Below, one piece after another: positions 34,176 through 42,349 of a DNA stretch of 64,000 nucleotides. The translations under genes and the position numbers were made by a program. The notes beneath the pieces were generated by a model, which saw nothing but the letters and a program-made list of their open reading frames with translations, made no database searches and was not told the origin of the DNA. Origin of the DNA: JBHICC01 sp046759385 (GTDB lineage: Bacteria > Pseudomonadota > Gammaproteobacteria > Acidiferrobacterales > SPGG2); NCBI GenBank assembly GCA_046759385.1, contig JBHICC010000006.1, forward strand, positions 11,729-75,728. The letters are read 5' to 3'. Every line of letters begins with the position of its first letter. The first letter of the stretch is position 1.

Positions 34176-34317
34176 TTACTCTCTCAAGGGCGGTTGCCGA
34201 GGTTGTTCGATAGCGATTGCCTCCAGTTCGATTGTCTTGTCGTCCCGTCTCACTTGCAGCCTGATGCGACTCGGTCATCAGCGCAGCGAACTCGGCCGTT
34301 ACCGGGGTGGTGTATAA
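34176..34317 (-). pseudogene. Remnant of a DegS/AlgW-type periplasmic serine protease, PDZ end
   Basis: On the minus strand two frames read as the end of a PDZ domain: PVTAEFAALMTESHQ, then after a frame change RLQVRRDDKTIELEAIAIEQ ending at a TAA at 34176. This matches the usual end of DegS/AlgW/DegQ proteins (helix, then L-x-V-x-R-x-x-x-x-x-x-L-x-x-x-x-x-E-x-P). An algW gene is known in this neighbourhood (near hisC and the petABC/ssp block) in Pseudomonas. The protease domain is missing. The call is from pattern memory. Confidence 0.5.
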
Positions 34318-34446
34318 TCGCGGCTCATGTATAATCCGCAGCCGCAGCACTTCCACGAACACCCAAGATCTCCGCAGTGCGGCCGCTGACGCAGTTGCAG
34401 CGGGTGCCCACCGATCGAGGGGCGAGTTTTTTCCAGGGGGGATTCC

Positions 34447-35046
34447 ATGAGTGACGAGGGAGTTAACCCTAGCCGGCGTCGATTGCTCGCGATCACCACA
34501 GGCCTCGGCCTCGTGGGTACCGGTTTCGCAGCCGTGCCGTTTGTTTTGGGGATGACACCGAGCGCACGCGCACGCGCGGCGGGTGCTCCGGTTGAGGTCG
34601 ATATCAGCAAACTCGAGCCAGGCCAGCTGTTAACGGTGGAATGGCGCGGTAAGCCGGTATGGATTCTGAACCGCACTGGCGAGATGCTTGCCAGCCTGGT
34701 CAAGCTCGAGAATGCCGTCGCTGATCCCACGTCCGAGGACAGCGAGCAGCCGGAATACGCAAAGAACGAGACACGCTCCATCAAGCCGGAGATTCTGGTG
34801 CTGGTGGGGATATGTACCCACCTCGGTTGTTCGCCGCTCGCGAAGCTGATTGGCGGGGCTCCCTCGGGACTCGGCCCGGACTGGCTCGGCGGTTTTTTCT
34901 GCCCATGCCACGGCTCGTTATTCGACCTTTCCGGCCGTGTCTTCAAGAACGTACCGGCGCCGCTGAACTTAGTCGTTCCGCCCTACGCCTACCTGAGCGA
35001 CACGCGTATCCTGATCGGCGTTAATCAAGAGACAGAACTCGCCTGA
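34447..35046 (+). CDS. petA: Ubiquinol-cytochrome c reductase iron-sulfur subunit (Rieske)
   Basis: A 199-residue Rieske protein of the bc1 complex. The [2Fe-2S] ligands are intact: Cys123/His125 in GICTHLGC and Cys152-154/His155 in FFCPCHGSLFD. The N-terminus has a twin-arginine signal-anchor (NPSRRRLLAITTGLGLVGTGF), so it is a likely client of the TatABC encoded just upstream. GGGGG lies 6 bases before the ATG. Two TATAAT boxes (34313 and 34330) lie upstream, but I see no good -35 partner. It shares one base with petB (TGATG). Confidence 0.96.
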   Translation: MSDEGVNPSRRRLLAITTGLGLVGTGFAAVPFVLGMTPSARARAAGAPVEVDISKLEPGQLLTVEWRGKPVWILNRTGEMLASLVKLENAVADPTSEDSEQPEYAKNETRSIKPEILVLVGICTHLGCSPLAKLIGGAPSGLGPDWLGGFFCPCHGSLFDLSGRVFKNVPAPLNLVVPPYAYLSDTRILIGVNQETELA

Positions 35047-36281
35047 TGCAAACGCTTCTCGCCTGGATCGACGAACGCTTTCCACTGACCAAGGTCTGGG
35101 AAGAGCATTTAGCCAAGTACTATGCCCCGAAAAATTTCAATTTCTGGTACTACTTTGGCTCATTGGCAATGCTCGCGCTGGGGGTACAGATTGTTACCGG
35201 CATCTTCCTGGCGATACATTACAAACCAGATGCCGAGCGAGCCTTCGCTTCAGTTGAATACATTATGCGCGATGTGCCGTGGGGGTGGTTGATGCGTTAT
35301 ATGCATTCGACTGTCGCATCGATGTTCTTTGTCGTTGTCTACCTGCACATATTCCGGGCATTGCTATACGGCTCACACCGAAAGCCCCGTGAGCTGATTT
35401 GGATTATAGGTGTCGTCATTTTGATTACCCTGATGGCAACGTCTTTCACCGGCTATCTATTGCCTTGGGGTAACATGTCCTACTGGGGCGCGCAGGTGAT
35501 TATCTCGCTGTTCGGCGCTATTCCGCTGATCGGTGAAAACCTTGCGGAGCTGATACGGGGCGATTTTGTCGTGTCCGATGCGACACTCAATCGCTTCTTC
35601 GTGTTTCACATCGTTCTGTTTCCGTTAGTCCTTATCGGGCTTGTTTATATTCACATCGTGGCGCTTCACAAGGTTGGCTCAAACAATCCCGACGGCATTG
35701 AGATAAAGAAGAATAAGAACAAGAGTGGCGTCCCGGTAGACGGAATCCCCTTTCACCCCTATTACACAGTCAAGGACATGGTGGGAGTGACTGTGTTCTT
35801 GATGGTGTGCTCGGCGATAATATTCTTTGCGCCAGAGCTGGGTGGTTGGTTTCTAGAGCATGATAATTTCGAGCCAGCAAATATATTGCAGACGCCACCT
35901 GAGATCGTACCTCTGTGGTACCTTACTCCGTTCTACTCCATTCTACGAGCGGTGACCATCGACATCGGACCGATCTCAGCGAAACTTCTCGGTGTCTTGT
36001 CAATGGGGTTTTCTCTAATCCTGTTCTTTTTTCTTCCTTGGCTGGATCGCTCACCGGTGAAATCGATCCGCTATCGGGGCTGGATTTATCGCGTCGCACT
36101 CATGCTGTTCGTAGTAAGCTTTGTGGTGCTTGGGTACCTCGGTACCCAACGCCCCGAGGGCCCGAATCTTGTAATCGCTCAGATCTGCTACTTCTTATAT
36201 TTTGCTTTTTTCTTGCTGATGCCCTGGTACACCAAAATCGACAAAACTAAGCCTGTTCCTGACAGGGTGCGAGCACGTTGA
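35046..36281 (+). CDS. petB: Cytochrome b of the bc1 complex
   Basis: A 411-residue eight-helix cytochrome b. The haem-binding His pairs are in AIHYKPD/RYMHSTVASMFFVVVYLHIFRALLYG and RFFVFHIVLFPLVLIGLVYIHIVALHKVGSNNPDG. The quinol-site motif appears as PEIVPLWYLTPFYSILRA (the P-E-W-Y of mitochondria is P-L-W-Y here). The gene directly overlaps petA and petC. Confidence 0.96.
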   Translation: MQTLLAWIDERFPLTKVWEEHLAKYYAPKNFNFWYYFGSLAMLALGVQIVTGIFLAIHYKPDAERAFASVEYIMRDVPWGWLMRYMHSTVASMFFVVVYLHIFRALLYGSHRKPRELIWIIGVVILITLMATSFTGYLLPWGNMSYWGAQVIISLFGAIPLIGENLAELIRGDFVVSDATLNRFFVFHIVLFPLVLIGLVYIHIVALHKVGSNNPDGIEIKKNKNKSGVPVDGIPFHPYYTVKDMVGVTVFLMVCSAIIFFAPELGGWFLEHDNFEPANILQTPPEIVPLWYLTPFYSILRAVTIDIGPISAKLLGVLSMGFSLILFFFLPWLDRSPVKSIRYRGWIYRVALMLFVVSFVVLGYLGTQRPEGPNLVIAQICYFLYFAFFLLMPWYTKIDKTKPVPDRVRAR

Positions 36282-37006
36282 AAAAGATCGCACTCGTGTT
36301 TTTTCTGTTCGTTTTCCCAGCCGGCGCGACCGCCGCCGAGGCGCCTGTCAAGTTCGATCCCGTGCACGTGGACCTGAGCGACAAAGCTTCGCTACAACGG
36401 GGCGCGCGCATCTTCGTGAACTACTGTCTTTCGTGCCATAGCGCTGCCTACATGCGCTACGAGCGCATGGGACGCGATCTGGGTATTAACGCCGAGCTTC
36501 TCAAGGACAACCTCATGTTCACGACCGATAAGGCCGGAGAACTAATGACGGTAACCATGTCTGCTGATGTCGGCAAGAAAGCGTTCGGAAGCGCTCCGCC
36601 GGATCTGACGGTCGTTTCGCGTTCAAGGGGCCCGGCATGGATCTATAATTACATGCGCGGTTTCTACCGTGACCCGAAAAGCGCGACAGGTTGGAATAAC
36701 ATAGTGTTCCCGGATGTCGCCATGCCGCACGTGCTGTACAGCCTACAGGGCCAACAGCGTGCAGTGTTCGAGGCCAAAGAAAACGGGGTCAAGAAGTTTA
36801 AGGGATTTGAGCTGAAGCATCCGGGGACGATGAATGCAGACGAGTACGACGGTGCTATGCGAGATTTGACCAATTTTTTCGTCTACATGGGCGAGCCTGC
36901 GAAGTTGGTCCGTTATCGAATCGGTGTTTACGTCCTAGTATTTCTCGGCGTTTTCCTGGTCTTCATCTATCTTCTCAAGCGAGACTACTGGAAAGACGTC
37001 CACTGA
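36278..37006 (+). CDS. petC: Cytochrome c1
   Basis: A 242-residue c-type cytochrome with a signal peptide (MKKIALVFFLFVFPAGATAAEA), a haem site NYCLSCHSAAYMRYER at residues 49-64, and a C-terminal anchor (VYVLVFLGVFLVFIYLLKRDYWKDVH). It passes electrons from the Rieske centre to soluble cytochrome c. The start appears to be TTG overlapping the petB stop (TTGA), an unusual but coherent choice because the signal peptide begins exactly there. Confidence 0.95.
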   Translation: MKKIALVFFLFVFPAGATAAEAPVKFDPVHVDLSDKASLQRGARIFVNYCLSCHSAAYMRYERMGRDLGINAELLKDNLMFTTDKAGELMTVTMSADVGKKAFGSAPPDLTVVSRSRGPAWIYNYMRGFYRDPKSATGWNNIVFPDVAMPHVLYSLQGQQRAVFEAKENGVKKFKGFELKHPGTMNADEYDGAMRDLTNFFVYMGEPAKLVRYRIGVYVLVFLGVFLVFIYLLKRDYWKDVH

Positions 37007-37030
37007 CGGTTGGCGAACACCTTAATCTGA

Positions 37031-37055
37031 AGGGAGTGTTACGCCCCCATTCCCT
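37031..37055 (+). other. Hairpin between petC and sspA
   Basis: AGGGAGTG and CATTCCCT can pair with one mismatch around a short C-rich loop. There is no T-run after it, so it is more likely an mRNA end-protecting structure than a terminator. Confidence 0.35.
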
Positions 37056-37084
37056 GTTCGAGCTGTCTTGAGGACGGAGCTAAT

Positions 37085-37714
37085 ATGGCGTCTCCCGTAA
37101 ACCGAAAACCCATCATGACCTTGTACTCGGGTACTAACGACCCGTACAGTCACCGCACTCGCATTGTGTTGTTTGAGAAAGACGTTGAGTGTCGTATCGT
37201 AGAAGTCGATCCTAACAGAAAACCGCGCGAGCTTGCCGACCTAAACCCATACAATCAAGTACCCACGATCGTCGATAGAGAACTGGTGCTTTATGACTCC
37301 TTAATCATTAACGAGTATCTTGATGAGCGGCTACCACATCCGCCGTTGATGCCAGTGGACCCAGTATCACGCGGCCGCGCGCGCCTGATGTTGATGCGGT
37401 TTGACCGCGACTGGTATGGCTTGCTGCCAGGCATTTCCGGGGGAGAGCGTCGCGTCGCGACTAAGGCGCGCAACGTTGTCCGTGACGGGCTTACTGTAAT
37501 CTCGCAGATCTTCAAGGAGCAAGCATACGTTCTCGGCGATGAGTTCTCTTTGGTGGATTGCTGCCTAGCGCCGATACTCTGGCGCCTGAACGACTACGGG
37601 ATTAACTTACCTCGCCAGGCTAAACCGATCCTTGAATACGCGGAACGCATCTTTACACGTAAGTCGTTTGAACTTAGCCTTACCGAGGCAGAACGCGAGA
37701 TCACCCAGAAGTAA
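37085..37714 (+). CDS. sspA: Stringent starvation protein A
   Basis: A 209-residue glutathione-S-transferase-like RNA-polymerase-associated protein. N-terminal thioredoxin fold: TLYSGTNDPYSHRTRIVLFEKDVECRIVEVDPNRKP, then NPYNQVPTIVDRELVLYDSLIINEYLDERLPHPPLMP; the C-terminal helical part includes LVDCCLAPILWRLNDYGI. SspA lowers H-NS and promotes stationary-phase gene expression in E. coli. It lies directly after petABC and before sspB, as in Pseudomonas. Confidence 0.95.
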   Translation: MASPVNRKPIMTLYSGTNDPYSHRTRIVLFEKDVECRIVEVDPNRKPRELADLNPYNQVPTIVDRELVLYDSLIINEYLDERLPHPPLMPVDPVSRGRARLMLMRFDRDWYGLLPGISGGERRVATKARNVVRDGLTVISQIFKEQAYVLGDEFSLVDCCLAPILWRLNDYGINLPRQAKPILEYAERIFTRKSFELSLTEAEREITQK

Positions 37715-37761
37715 GCTTAGCATCGACACGAGAGCTGGCTATGCTTGTTTGACAGACTGTC

Positions 37762-38160
37762 ATGACCCCAATCAAGGCCTACCTAGTTCGTGCAGTACGC
37801 GACTGGGCGGTGGACAACGGACTCACGCCGCACGTCGTTGTTGACATACATGTCTCGGGAGTTAACGTACCCACAGAGTTTGCTGAGAACGGCCGTATCT
37901 TACTCAACATTCATCCCCGGGCAGTAGAAAGATACGAGTTGGAAGGTGAAAGTTTGCTATTCTCCGCCAGGTTTGCCGGCAGTAGCCGCGCCGTTCAAAT
38001 ACCATTGGCCGCGATCCGCGCGATCTATGCACGCGAAAACGGTCAGGGTGTAGCCTTCTCTGAAGAGCCCGGGACCAGCGGTGATAACGAGGGGTCCTCC
38101 GATCCCACTTCCGATGATTCACCGCCCCGAAAGGGCTCGCATCTTAAGATCGTCAAATAG
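37762..38160 (+). CDS. sspB: ClpXP adaptor SspB
   Basis: A 132-residue adaptor that delivers ssrA-tagged proteins to ClpXP. The dimeric peptide-binding core is recognised in KAYLVRAVRDWAVDNGLTPHVVVD, ILLNIHPRAVERYELEGESLLFSARFAG and VQIPLAAIRAIYARENGQGV. A flexible acidic linker ends in the ClpX-binding tail (SHLKIVK), which is well conserved. Confidence 0.94.
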   Translation: MTPIKAYLVRAVRDWAVDNGLTPHVVVDIHVSGVNVPTEFAENGRILLNIHPRAVERYELEGESLLFSARFAGSSRAVQIPLAAIRAIYARENGQGVAFSEEPGTSGDNEGSSDPTSDDSPPRKGSHLKIVK

Positions 38161-38189
38161 CCCTGACGGCCCCGAAAATCTTTCCTCAA

Positions 38190-38212
38190 CCCCCAAGGTT
38201 CAAACTTGGGGG
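38190..38212 (+). terminator. Hairpin downstream of sspB
   Basis: CCCCCAAG and CTTGGGGG form a perfect 8-base-pair stem with a 7-base loop 30 bases after the sspB stop. A T-run is missing, so termination here would need another factor. It separates sspB from the macro-domain gene. Confidence 0.5.
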
Positions 38213-38327
38213 AGCCTGGCCGGTGTTTCTTGCGGATACGCCACTGCAATTGTTTGTCACGCAAGAACGAAGCGCTTATGCTTTTGGCGCGCATGTAGCC
38301 ACGGCGCGTAAAGACGCGAGGGGTGCC

Positions 38328-38822
38328 ATGATAAAAGCTATCCGTGCCGATATCACGACCTTATCGGTTGATGCGATCGTGAACGCTGCTAATCAGACGC
38401 TATTAGGTGGCGGCGGCGTCGATGGCGCCATCCACCGCGCCGCCGGCCCTGAACTGCGAGAAGCGTGTCGCCAGATCGGCGGCTGTCCCACAGGAGAGGC
38501 ACGAATCACGCCAGGCTTTAAGCTTACGGCGAAGTGGGTTGTACACACCGTGGGGCCGGTATGGCAGGGTGGTCAGCAGAATGAGGCGACGTTGCTGGCA
38601 TCCTGCTACCGAAACGCTCTGGCGCTTGCTCTCTCCAAGGGCGTTCGCACGATCGCCTTCCCCGGGATCAGCACAGGCGCCTATGGCTATCCGAAGCACG
38701 AAGCAACCCGGATTGCGGTGCAGGTGATGCGCGAGTATGCGGGTAGGTTCGATGAGCTTATTTGCTGCTGTTTTGGCGAGGAAGATAGGCAGGTCTATGA
38801 AAAGGAACTGGCTTCGACGTAG
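38328..38822 (+). CDS. Macro-domain protein (O-acetyl-ADP-ribose deacetylase type)
   Basis: A 164-residue single macro domain. The ADP-ribose-binding loops are clear: DAIVNAANQTLLGGGGVDGAIHRAAG and IAFPGISTGAYGYP. Such proteins (YmdB-like) remove O-acetyl from ADP-ribose or hydrolyse ADP-ribosyl groups. I start at the ATG at 38328 with GAGGGG 5 bases before it; the frame upstream is open but unlike the family. It converges on the FAD oxidase gene. Confidence 0.92.
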   Translation: MIKAIRADITTLSVDAIVNAANQTLLGGGGVDGAIHRAAGPELREACRQIGGCPTGEARITPGFKLTAKWVVHTVGPVWQGGQQNEATLLASCYRNALALALSKGVRTIAFPGISTGAYGYPKHEATRIAVQVMREYAGRFDELICCCFGEEDRQVYEKELAST

Positions 38823-38893
38823 CGGCAAGTGGCACGTTGCCAGCAGCAAGTAACGACTTCAAGCTCGCCTCGCCACTTCGCACTGGCTACTCG

Positions 38894-40288
38894 CTAGTGT
38901 GGTTTTAGAGGAAATATCTTGTCAGGGTTGAGAATGCCGTTCGGGTCGAACTGGCTCTTGATACGGCGCATAAGGTCGAGCGTTGTCGGCTCAATCTCGC
39001 GATCTATGTAGTCGCGCTTTTCCCTACCCACACCATGCTCCCCGGATAATGTTCCCCCAAGTTCGAGCACGAGATCGAATACCCGTGAAAGGCAAGGTTG
39101 GGCACGTTCTGCCTGGTGAGGGTCCTGAGAGTCATAGAGCAAATTGACGTGGATGTTACCGTCGCCTGCGTGTCCGAAATTGACGATTGGGATGCCAAAC
39201 TCATTGCTCAATTGCGCTAGCTGGTTAATAAGCTCCGGGATCCGCGAGACCGGTACCACAATGTCTTCATTCAATTTGTTGGGTGCGATTTTTCGTAGCG
39301 CAGGCGACAGGGCTCTCCGTGTTGCCCACAGCGCAGCGACGTCCTCCGCACTTCGGGCAGTGATAAGCTCGAGAAGGCCCGTACCGGCGGCGGCACGCGA
39401 CACGGATTCAACCGCCGCATCGAGCGCCGCCTCCGGGCCATCAACCTCGATCATCAGCAGCGCACCGGCCGATTCGGGCAAGCCGGCCGCGGCGTAATCG
39501 CGAACCAAATTAACCGCCTCGCCGTCCATGAACTCTAAAGCACAAGGGATAATTGGTTGCGCCATGATTCGAGCGACGGCCGCCGCGGATGCTTGCACGT
39601 CCGCGTACACCGCCTTCAAGGTGCGCTTAGCCTCCGGTAATGGCGTTAACTTCAAAGTGGCTTCGGTAATAACGGCGAGCGTGCCTTCAGACCCGACAAT
39701 CAGCCGCGTGAGATCGTATCCAACAACGCCTTTGGTCGTATTTACCCCGGTACGAATCTCCTCACCAGCACCCGTGATAGCACGCAACCCGAGCACGTTT
39801 TCCCGTGCAGTCCCATACTTAACGGCACGCGGACCGGCCGCGTTCAACGCCAGATTACCGCCGATGGCGCAGAACGCCCCGCTGGTTGGATCCGGCGGCC
39901 AGAAAAACCCCGATTTCGCAGCCATATCTTGTACCGCTTGGTTGGTTACCCCGGGTTCGACACGCATGGTGCGGTTGCCCGGATCAAATTCTGCAATTCG
40001 ATCCATGCGCTCAAGCGACAGCACCAGCCCGCCGCGCAGCGGAATAGCGCTCCCCGTGGTCCCGGTGCCACGGCCGCGTACGACCAAGGGTATTTTGTGC
40101 TCGTTGCACAGGCGCACGATACCGAGTACCTGCTCATGGCTGACCGCAAAGGCGACTATATCGGGGGCCCCATGTTTGCGTGAGTTGTCGTATCCGTAGG
40201 CCCAGCAATCGGCAGGGTCAGTCAACACGTTGTCGCCCCCGACCGAGAGCTTCAATGCTTCGGCGAACTTTTCACTGGCTTGCATCAT
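38894..40288 (-). CDS. FAD-linked oxidase of the GlcD / D-lactate dehydrogenase type
   Basis: A 464-residue flavoprotein. The FAD-binding PCMH part carries IPLVVRGRGTGTTGSAIPLRGGLVLSLERMD and AIGGNLALNAAGPRAVKYGTARENVLGL; the C-terminal part has VNFGHAGDGNIHVNLLYD and the end motif GGTLSGEHGVGREKRDY. The family oxidises D-2-hydroxy acids such as glycolate or D-lactate. The glcE and glcF partners are not in the window. The start (ATG 40288 or 40285) overlaps the end of rfaE2 by 17 bases. Confidence 0.92.
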   Translation of the reverse strand: MMQASEKFAEALKLSVGGDNVLTDPADCWAYGYDNSRKHGAPDIVAFAVSHEQVLGIVRLCNEHKIPLVVRGRGTGTTGSAIPLRGGLVLSLERMDRIAEFDPGNRTMRVEPGVTNQAVQDMAAKSGFFWPPDPTSGAFCAIGGNLALNAAGPRAVKYGTARENVLGLRAITGAGEEIRTGVNTTKGVVGYDLTRLIVGSEGTLAVITEATLKLTPLPEAKRTLKAVYADVQASAAAVARIMAQPIIPCALEFMDGEAVNLVRDYAAAGLPESAGALLMIEVDGPEAALDAAVESVSRAAAGTGLLELITARSAEDVAALWATRRALSPALRKIAPNKLNEDIVVPVSRIPELINQLAQLSNEFGIPIVNFGHAGDGNIHVNLLYDSQDPHQAERAQPCLSRVFDLVLELGGTLSGEHGVGREKRDYIDREIEPTTLDLMRRIKSQFDPNGILNPDKIFPLKPH

Positions 40289-40763
40289 GCCCGCGAATAC
40301 GCTCGATGAGCTCACTTGTAGAGCGGTTGTAGCGCACCGGTATGGAATGGATTTGTCCCCCGTATGCCGTGACGACATCGCCGCCAACGATGTCCGCCAC
40401 TTTCCAGTCTCCACCCTTAACCAGGTGGTCGGGGCGGACCGATCTTATCAGCTCCAGTGGCGTCTCGGCATCGAAGGGCACGACCAGCGATACGCAGCCC
40501 AAAGCGGCGAGCAGCGCCATGCGGTCTTCGAGCGCGTTTATCGGGCGCCCATGCCCCTTGTCCAGCTTTTTCATGGAGGCGTCACTGTTTACCCCAATTA
40601 TGAGACTTGCGCCCAGAGCCGCCGCGTCCTCAAGGTAGCTGATATGCCCGCGATGTAAGATGTCGAAACACCCGTTCGTGAATACAAACGGATGCGGCAG
40701 TGCAGCCAACCTTTCGGCGAGCGTTTCCGATCCCTGGACGATTTTGGTTTCGCTTGAAGTCAA
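40272..40763 (-). CDS. rfaE2: D-glycero-beta-D-manno-heptose 1-phosphate adenylyltransferase
   Basis: A 163-residue nucleotidyltransferase. VFTNGCFDILHRGHISYLEDAAALG carries the catalytic HxGH-type motif, and RSTSELIERIRG matches the distal nucleotide site. It makes ADP-heptose for LPS inner core. E. coli HldE fuses this domain to a kinase; here it is a single-domain form, so the kinase must be encoded elsewhere. It overlaps dolP by 4 bases. Confidence 0.93.
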   Translation of the reverse strand: MTSSETKIVQGSETLAERLAALPHPFVFTNGCFDILHRGHISYLEDAAALGASLIIGVNSDASMKKLDKGHGRPINALEDRMALLAALGCVSLVVPFDAETPLELIRSVRPDHLVKGGDWKVADIVGGDVVTAYGGQIHSIPVRYNRSTSELIERIRGHDASQ

Positions 40764-41338
40764 TCGGTGTACTCGAACAGCTTGACGACCTTGTTAACAC
40801 CCTTTCTAGTGCGTGCGATTTCGGTCGCCTTTTTCGCTTCCTGTTGGCCCACCAATCCCATCAGATAGACAACCCGGTTGGAAGTTACGACTTTCACTGC
40901 GCTCGGATCGACACCCTTGCTGGTCGTCTGTTTGGTCTTTATCTTAGTGGTAATCCATACGTCGTCACTAACACTATCAGAATCAGCCGGCGGGCTGATA
41001 CGTATATAGTCGTGGATCCGCCTGATGGCTTCGACCTTGCGCACATGTGTGAGAACCTTATTACGCGCTTCTTTGGTCTCGGCCTCGCCCGTTAACAACA
41101 CAATGCCATTTATGCTGGTTACATTTATGCGAACCTTATCGCGTATAGATTGATCATCTCTGATACGCGATTCTGCCTGCAGTTCCAAGGTTTGATCGTC
41201 CATGAATCTACCTGCTGTCCGACGATCATGAGCCACCGTGGCAGCGGTGGCGGCGCCAGCGACGACGACCGCTGCGCACCCGTATAGTTGCGCAATCGCA
41301 AGCGCTAGAAACAAGGTTAGTAGCGTAGTTCGCTTCAT
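40760..41338 (-). CDS. dolP: Outer-membrane lipoprotein with two BON domains (DolP-like)
   Basis: A 192-residue lipoprotein with the lipobox Leu-Tyr-Gly-Cys21 after a hydrophobic signal (LLTLFLALAIAQLYGC). Two BON domains follow: about residues 45-115 (SRIRDDQSIRDKVRINVTSINGIVLLTGEAETKE) and about 120-190 (DVWITTKIKTKQTT ... VVYLMGLVGQQEAKKATEIAR). DolP guards outer-membrane integrity and assists BamA turnover in E. coli. The order lpoA-yraN-diaA-dolP is the E. coli order. A start 10 residues upstream is possible but would break the signal peptide. Confidence 0.92.
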   Translation of the reverse strand: MKRTTLLTLFLALAIAQLYGCAAVVVAGAATAATVAHDRRTAGRFMDDQTLELQAESRIRDDQSIRDKVRINVTSINGIVLLTGEAETKEARNKVLTHVRKVEAIRRIHDYIRISPPADSDSVSDDVWITTKIKTKQTTSKGVDPSAVKVVTSNRVVYLMGLVGQQEAKKATEIARTRKGVNKVVKLFEYTD

Positions 41339-41339
41339 A

Positions 41340-41981
41340 TCAGTCTTCTCCCAACAATTGATAATCAATTAAGTCGCAGAGACAATGGATAACAATGCCG
41401 TGCACTTCCTGTATGCGGGCAGTTGAAGACGCTGCCACACAAATATCGACGTCCTTGTCTTTCAACATCGGGCTCAGTTCTCCTCCGTCCCGCCCGTTCA
41501 GTGTTATGCATGTCATCCCTCGTTCATGAGCGGCGTCCACCGCGAGGTTCACGTTAGCCGAATTCCCTGATGTCGATATGCCAAGCAACACGTCACCGGG
41601 TTGCCCCAACGCGCGCACCTGTTTGGCAAAGATGTCCTCGAAACGGTAATCATTGCTGATCGAGGTCAGTGTAGAGCTGTCGGTGGTCAGCGCGATTGCC
41701 GGTAGTCCCGGTCTTTCGCGCTCAAATCGATTGAGCATTTCGGCCGAAAAATGCTGAGCATCTGCCGCCGAACCACCGTTACCACATGCGAGAATCTTGC
41801 GCTCACTCAGTAGCGCATCACTCATCTGCATAGCGGCCTTCGTAATCATCGGCACCAGTTCTTCGACCACCGCGTTGGCAGTCTTGACGCTTTCGTAGAA
41901 AGTGTTCCGGACCCGCGCCATCAACAGGCCGGGATCCGAGATGGCTGGGTTCTTACCGCTCATAACGTTCACCATTGACAT
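41340..41981 (-). CDS. SIS-domain protein, DiaA / phosphoheptose isomerase family
   Basis: A 213-residue SIS protein. The core LACGNGGSAADAQHFSAEMLNRFERERPGLPAIAL and LGISTSGNSANVNLAVDAAHERGM is shared by GmhA (sedoheptulose-7-phosphate isomerase) and DiaA (a DnaA-binding initiation factor). Position between yraN and dolP argues for DiaA, while the LPS-heptose gene rfaE2 nearby allows GmhA. I cannot decide from sequence alone. Confidence 0.88.
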   Translation of the reverse strand: MSMVNVMSGKNPAISDPGLLMARVRNTFYESVKTANAVVEELVPMITKAAMQMSDALLSERKILACGNGGSAADAQHFSAEMLNRFERERPGLPAIALTTDSSTLTSISNDYRFEDIFAKQVRALGQPGDVLLGISTSGNSANVNLAVDAAHERGMTCITLNGRDGGELSPMLKDKDVDICVAASSTARIQEVHGIVIHCLCDLIDYQLLGED

Positions 41982-42349
41982 TCAAAAGCGTTTTGTAGCC
42001 ACTGTACGCGTTCGCGCGCGCGCGTGCCGGTTACAGCAACAATATCGAATCTGCAGGGTTTCTTGGAGGCGCGCCTGTTTTTTTGCAAGTAGTACAGGGC
42101 GGTCGCGCGTAGCTTGGCTTGTTTGCGAAAATCGATCGTTTCCGCGGGCGTGCCAAACTCCTCTGATTGCCTGTAACGCACTTCAACGAACACAACAGTG
42201 TCCTGTTGCTCCATTATAAGATCAATTTCGCCGAATGGGGTACGGTAATTGCGCGCGAGCAGTTTGAGGCCGCGGGTTTTCAGATGCTCGTATGCCTGAA
42301 TCTCCGCCTTACGACCTTGGGCGAGGTGTGCGGGCTTTTTCCGAGTCAC
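41969..42349 (-). CDS. yraN: YraN / UPF0102 endonuclease-like protein
   Basis: A 126-residue UPF0102 protein. GRKAEIQAYEHLKTRGLKLLARNYRTPFGEIDLI and VVFVEVRYRQSEEFG contain the Glu-Asp-Glu residues of the restriction-nuclease-like fold. The biological role is unsettled. It overlaps lpoA by 41 bases and diaA by 13 bases. Confidence 0.93.
   Translation of the reverse strand: MTRKKPAHLAQGRKAEIQAYEHLKTRGLKLLARNYRTPFGEIDLIMEQQDTVVFVEVRYRQSEEFGTPAETIDFRKQAKLRATALYYLQKNRRASKKPCRFDIVAVTGTRARERVQWLQNAFECQW

Noticed and set aside
34313..34335. Two TATAAT boxes upstream of petA as promoters
   Set aside because: No matching -35 element at 16-18 bases and no extended -10 motif; they overlap the protease relic. 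Mentioned only within the petA entry.
38823..38893. AAGTGGC/GCCACTT inverted repeat between the macro-domain gene and the FAD oxidase as a terminator
   Set aside because: The arms are only 7 bases and about 35 bases apart with no T-run, too weak to call.
38894..40288. Extended start for the FAD oxidase up to 40414
   Set aside because: The extra 42 residues lie inside rfaE2 and do not resemble the family; ATG 40288 gives the normal N-terminus.
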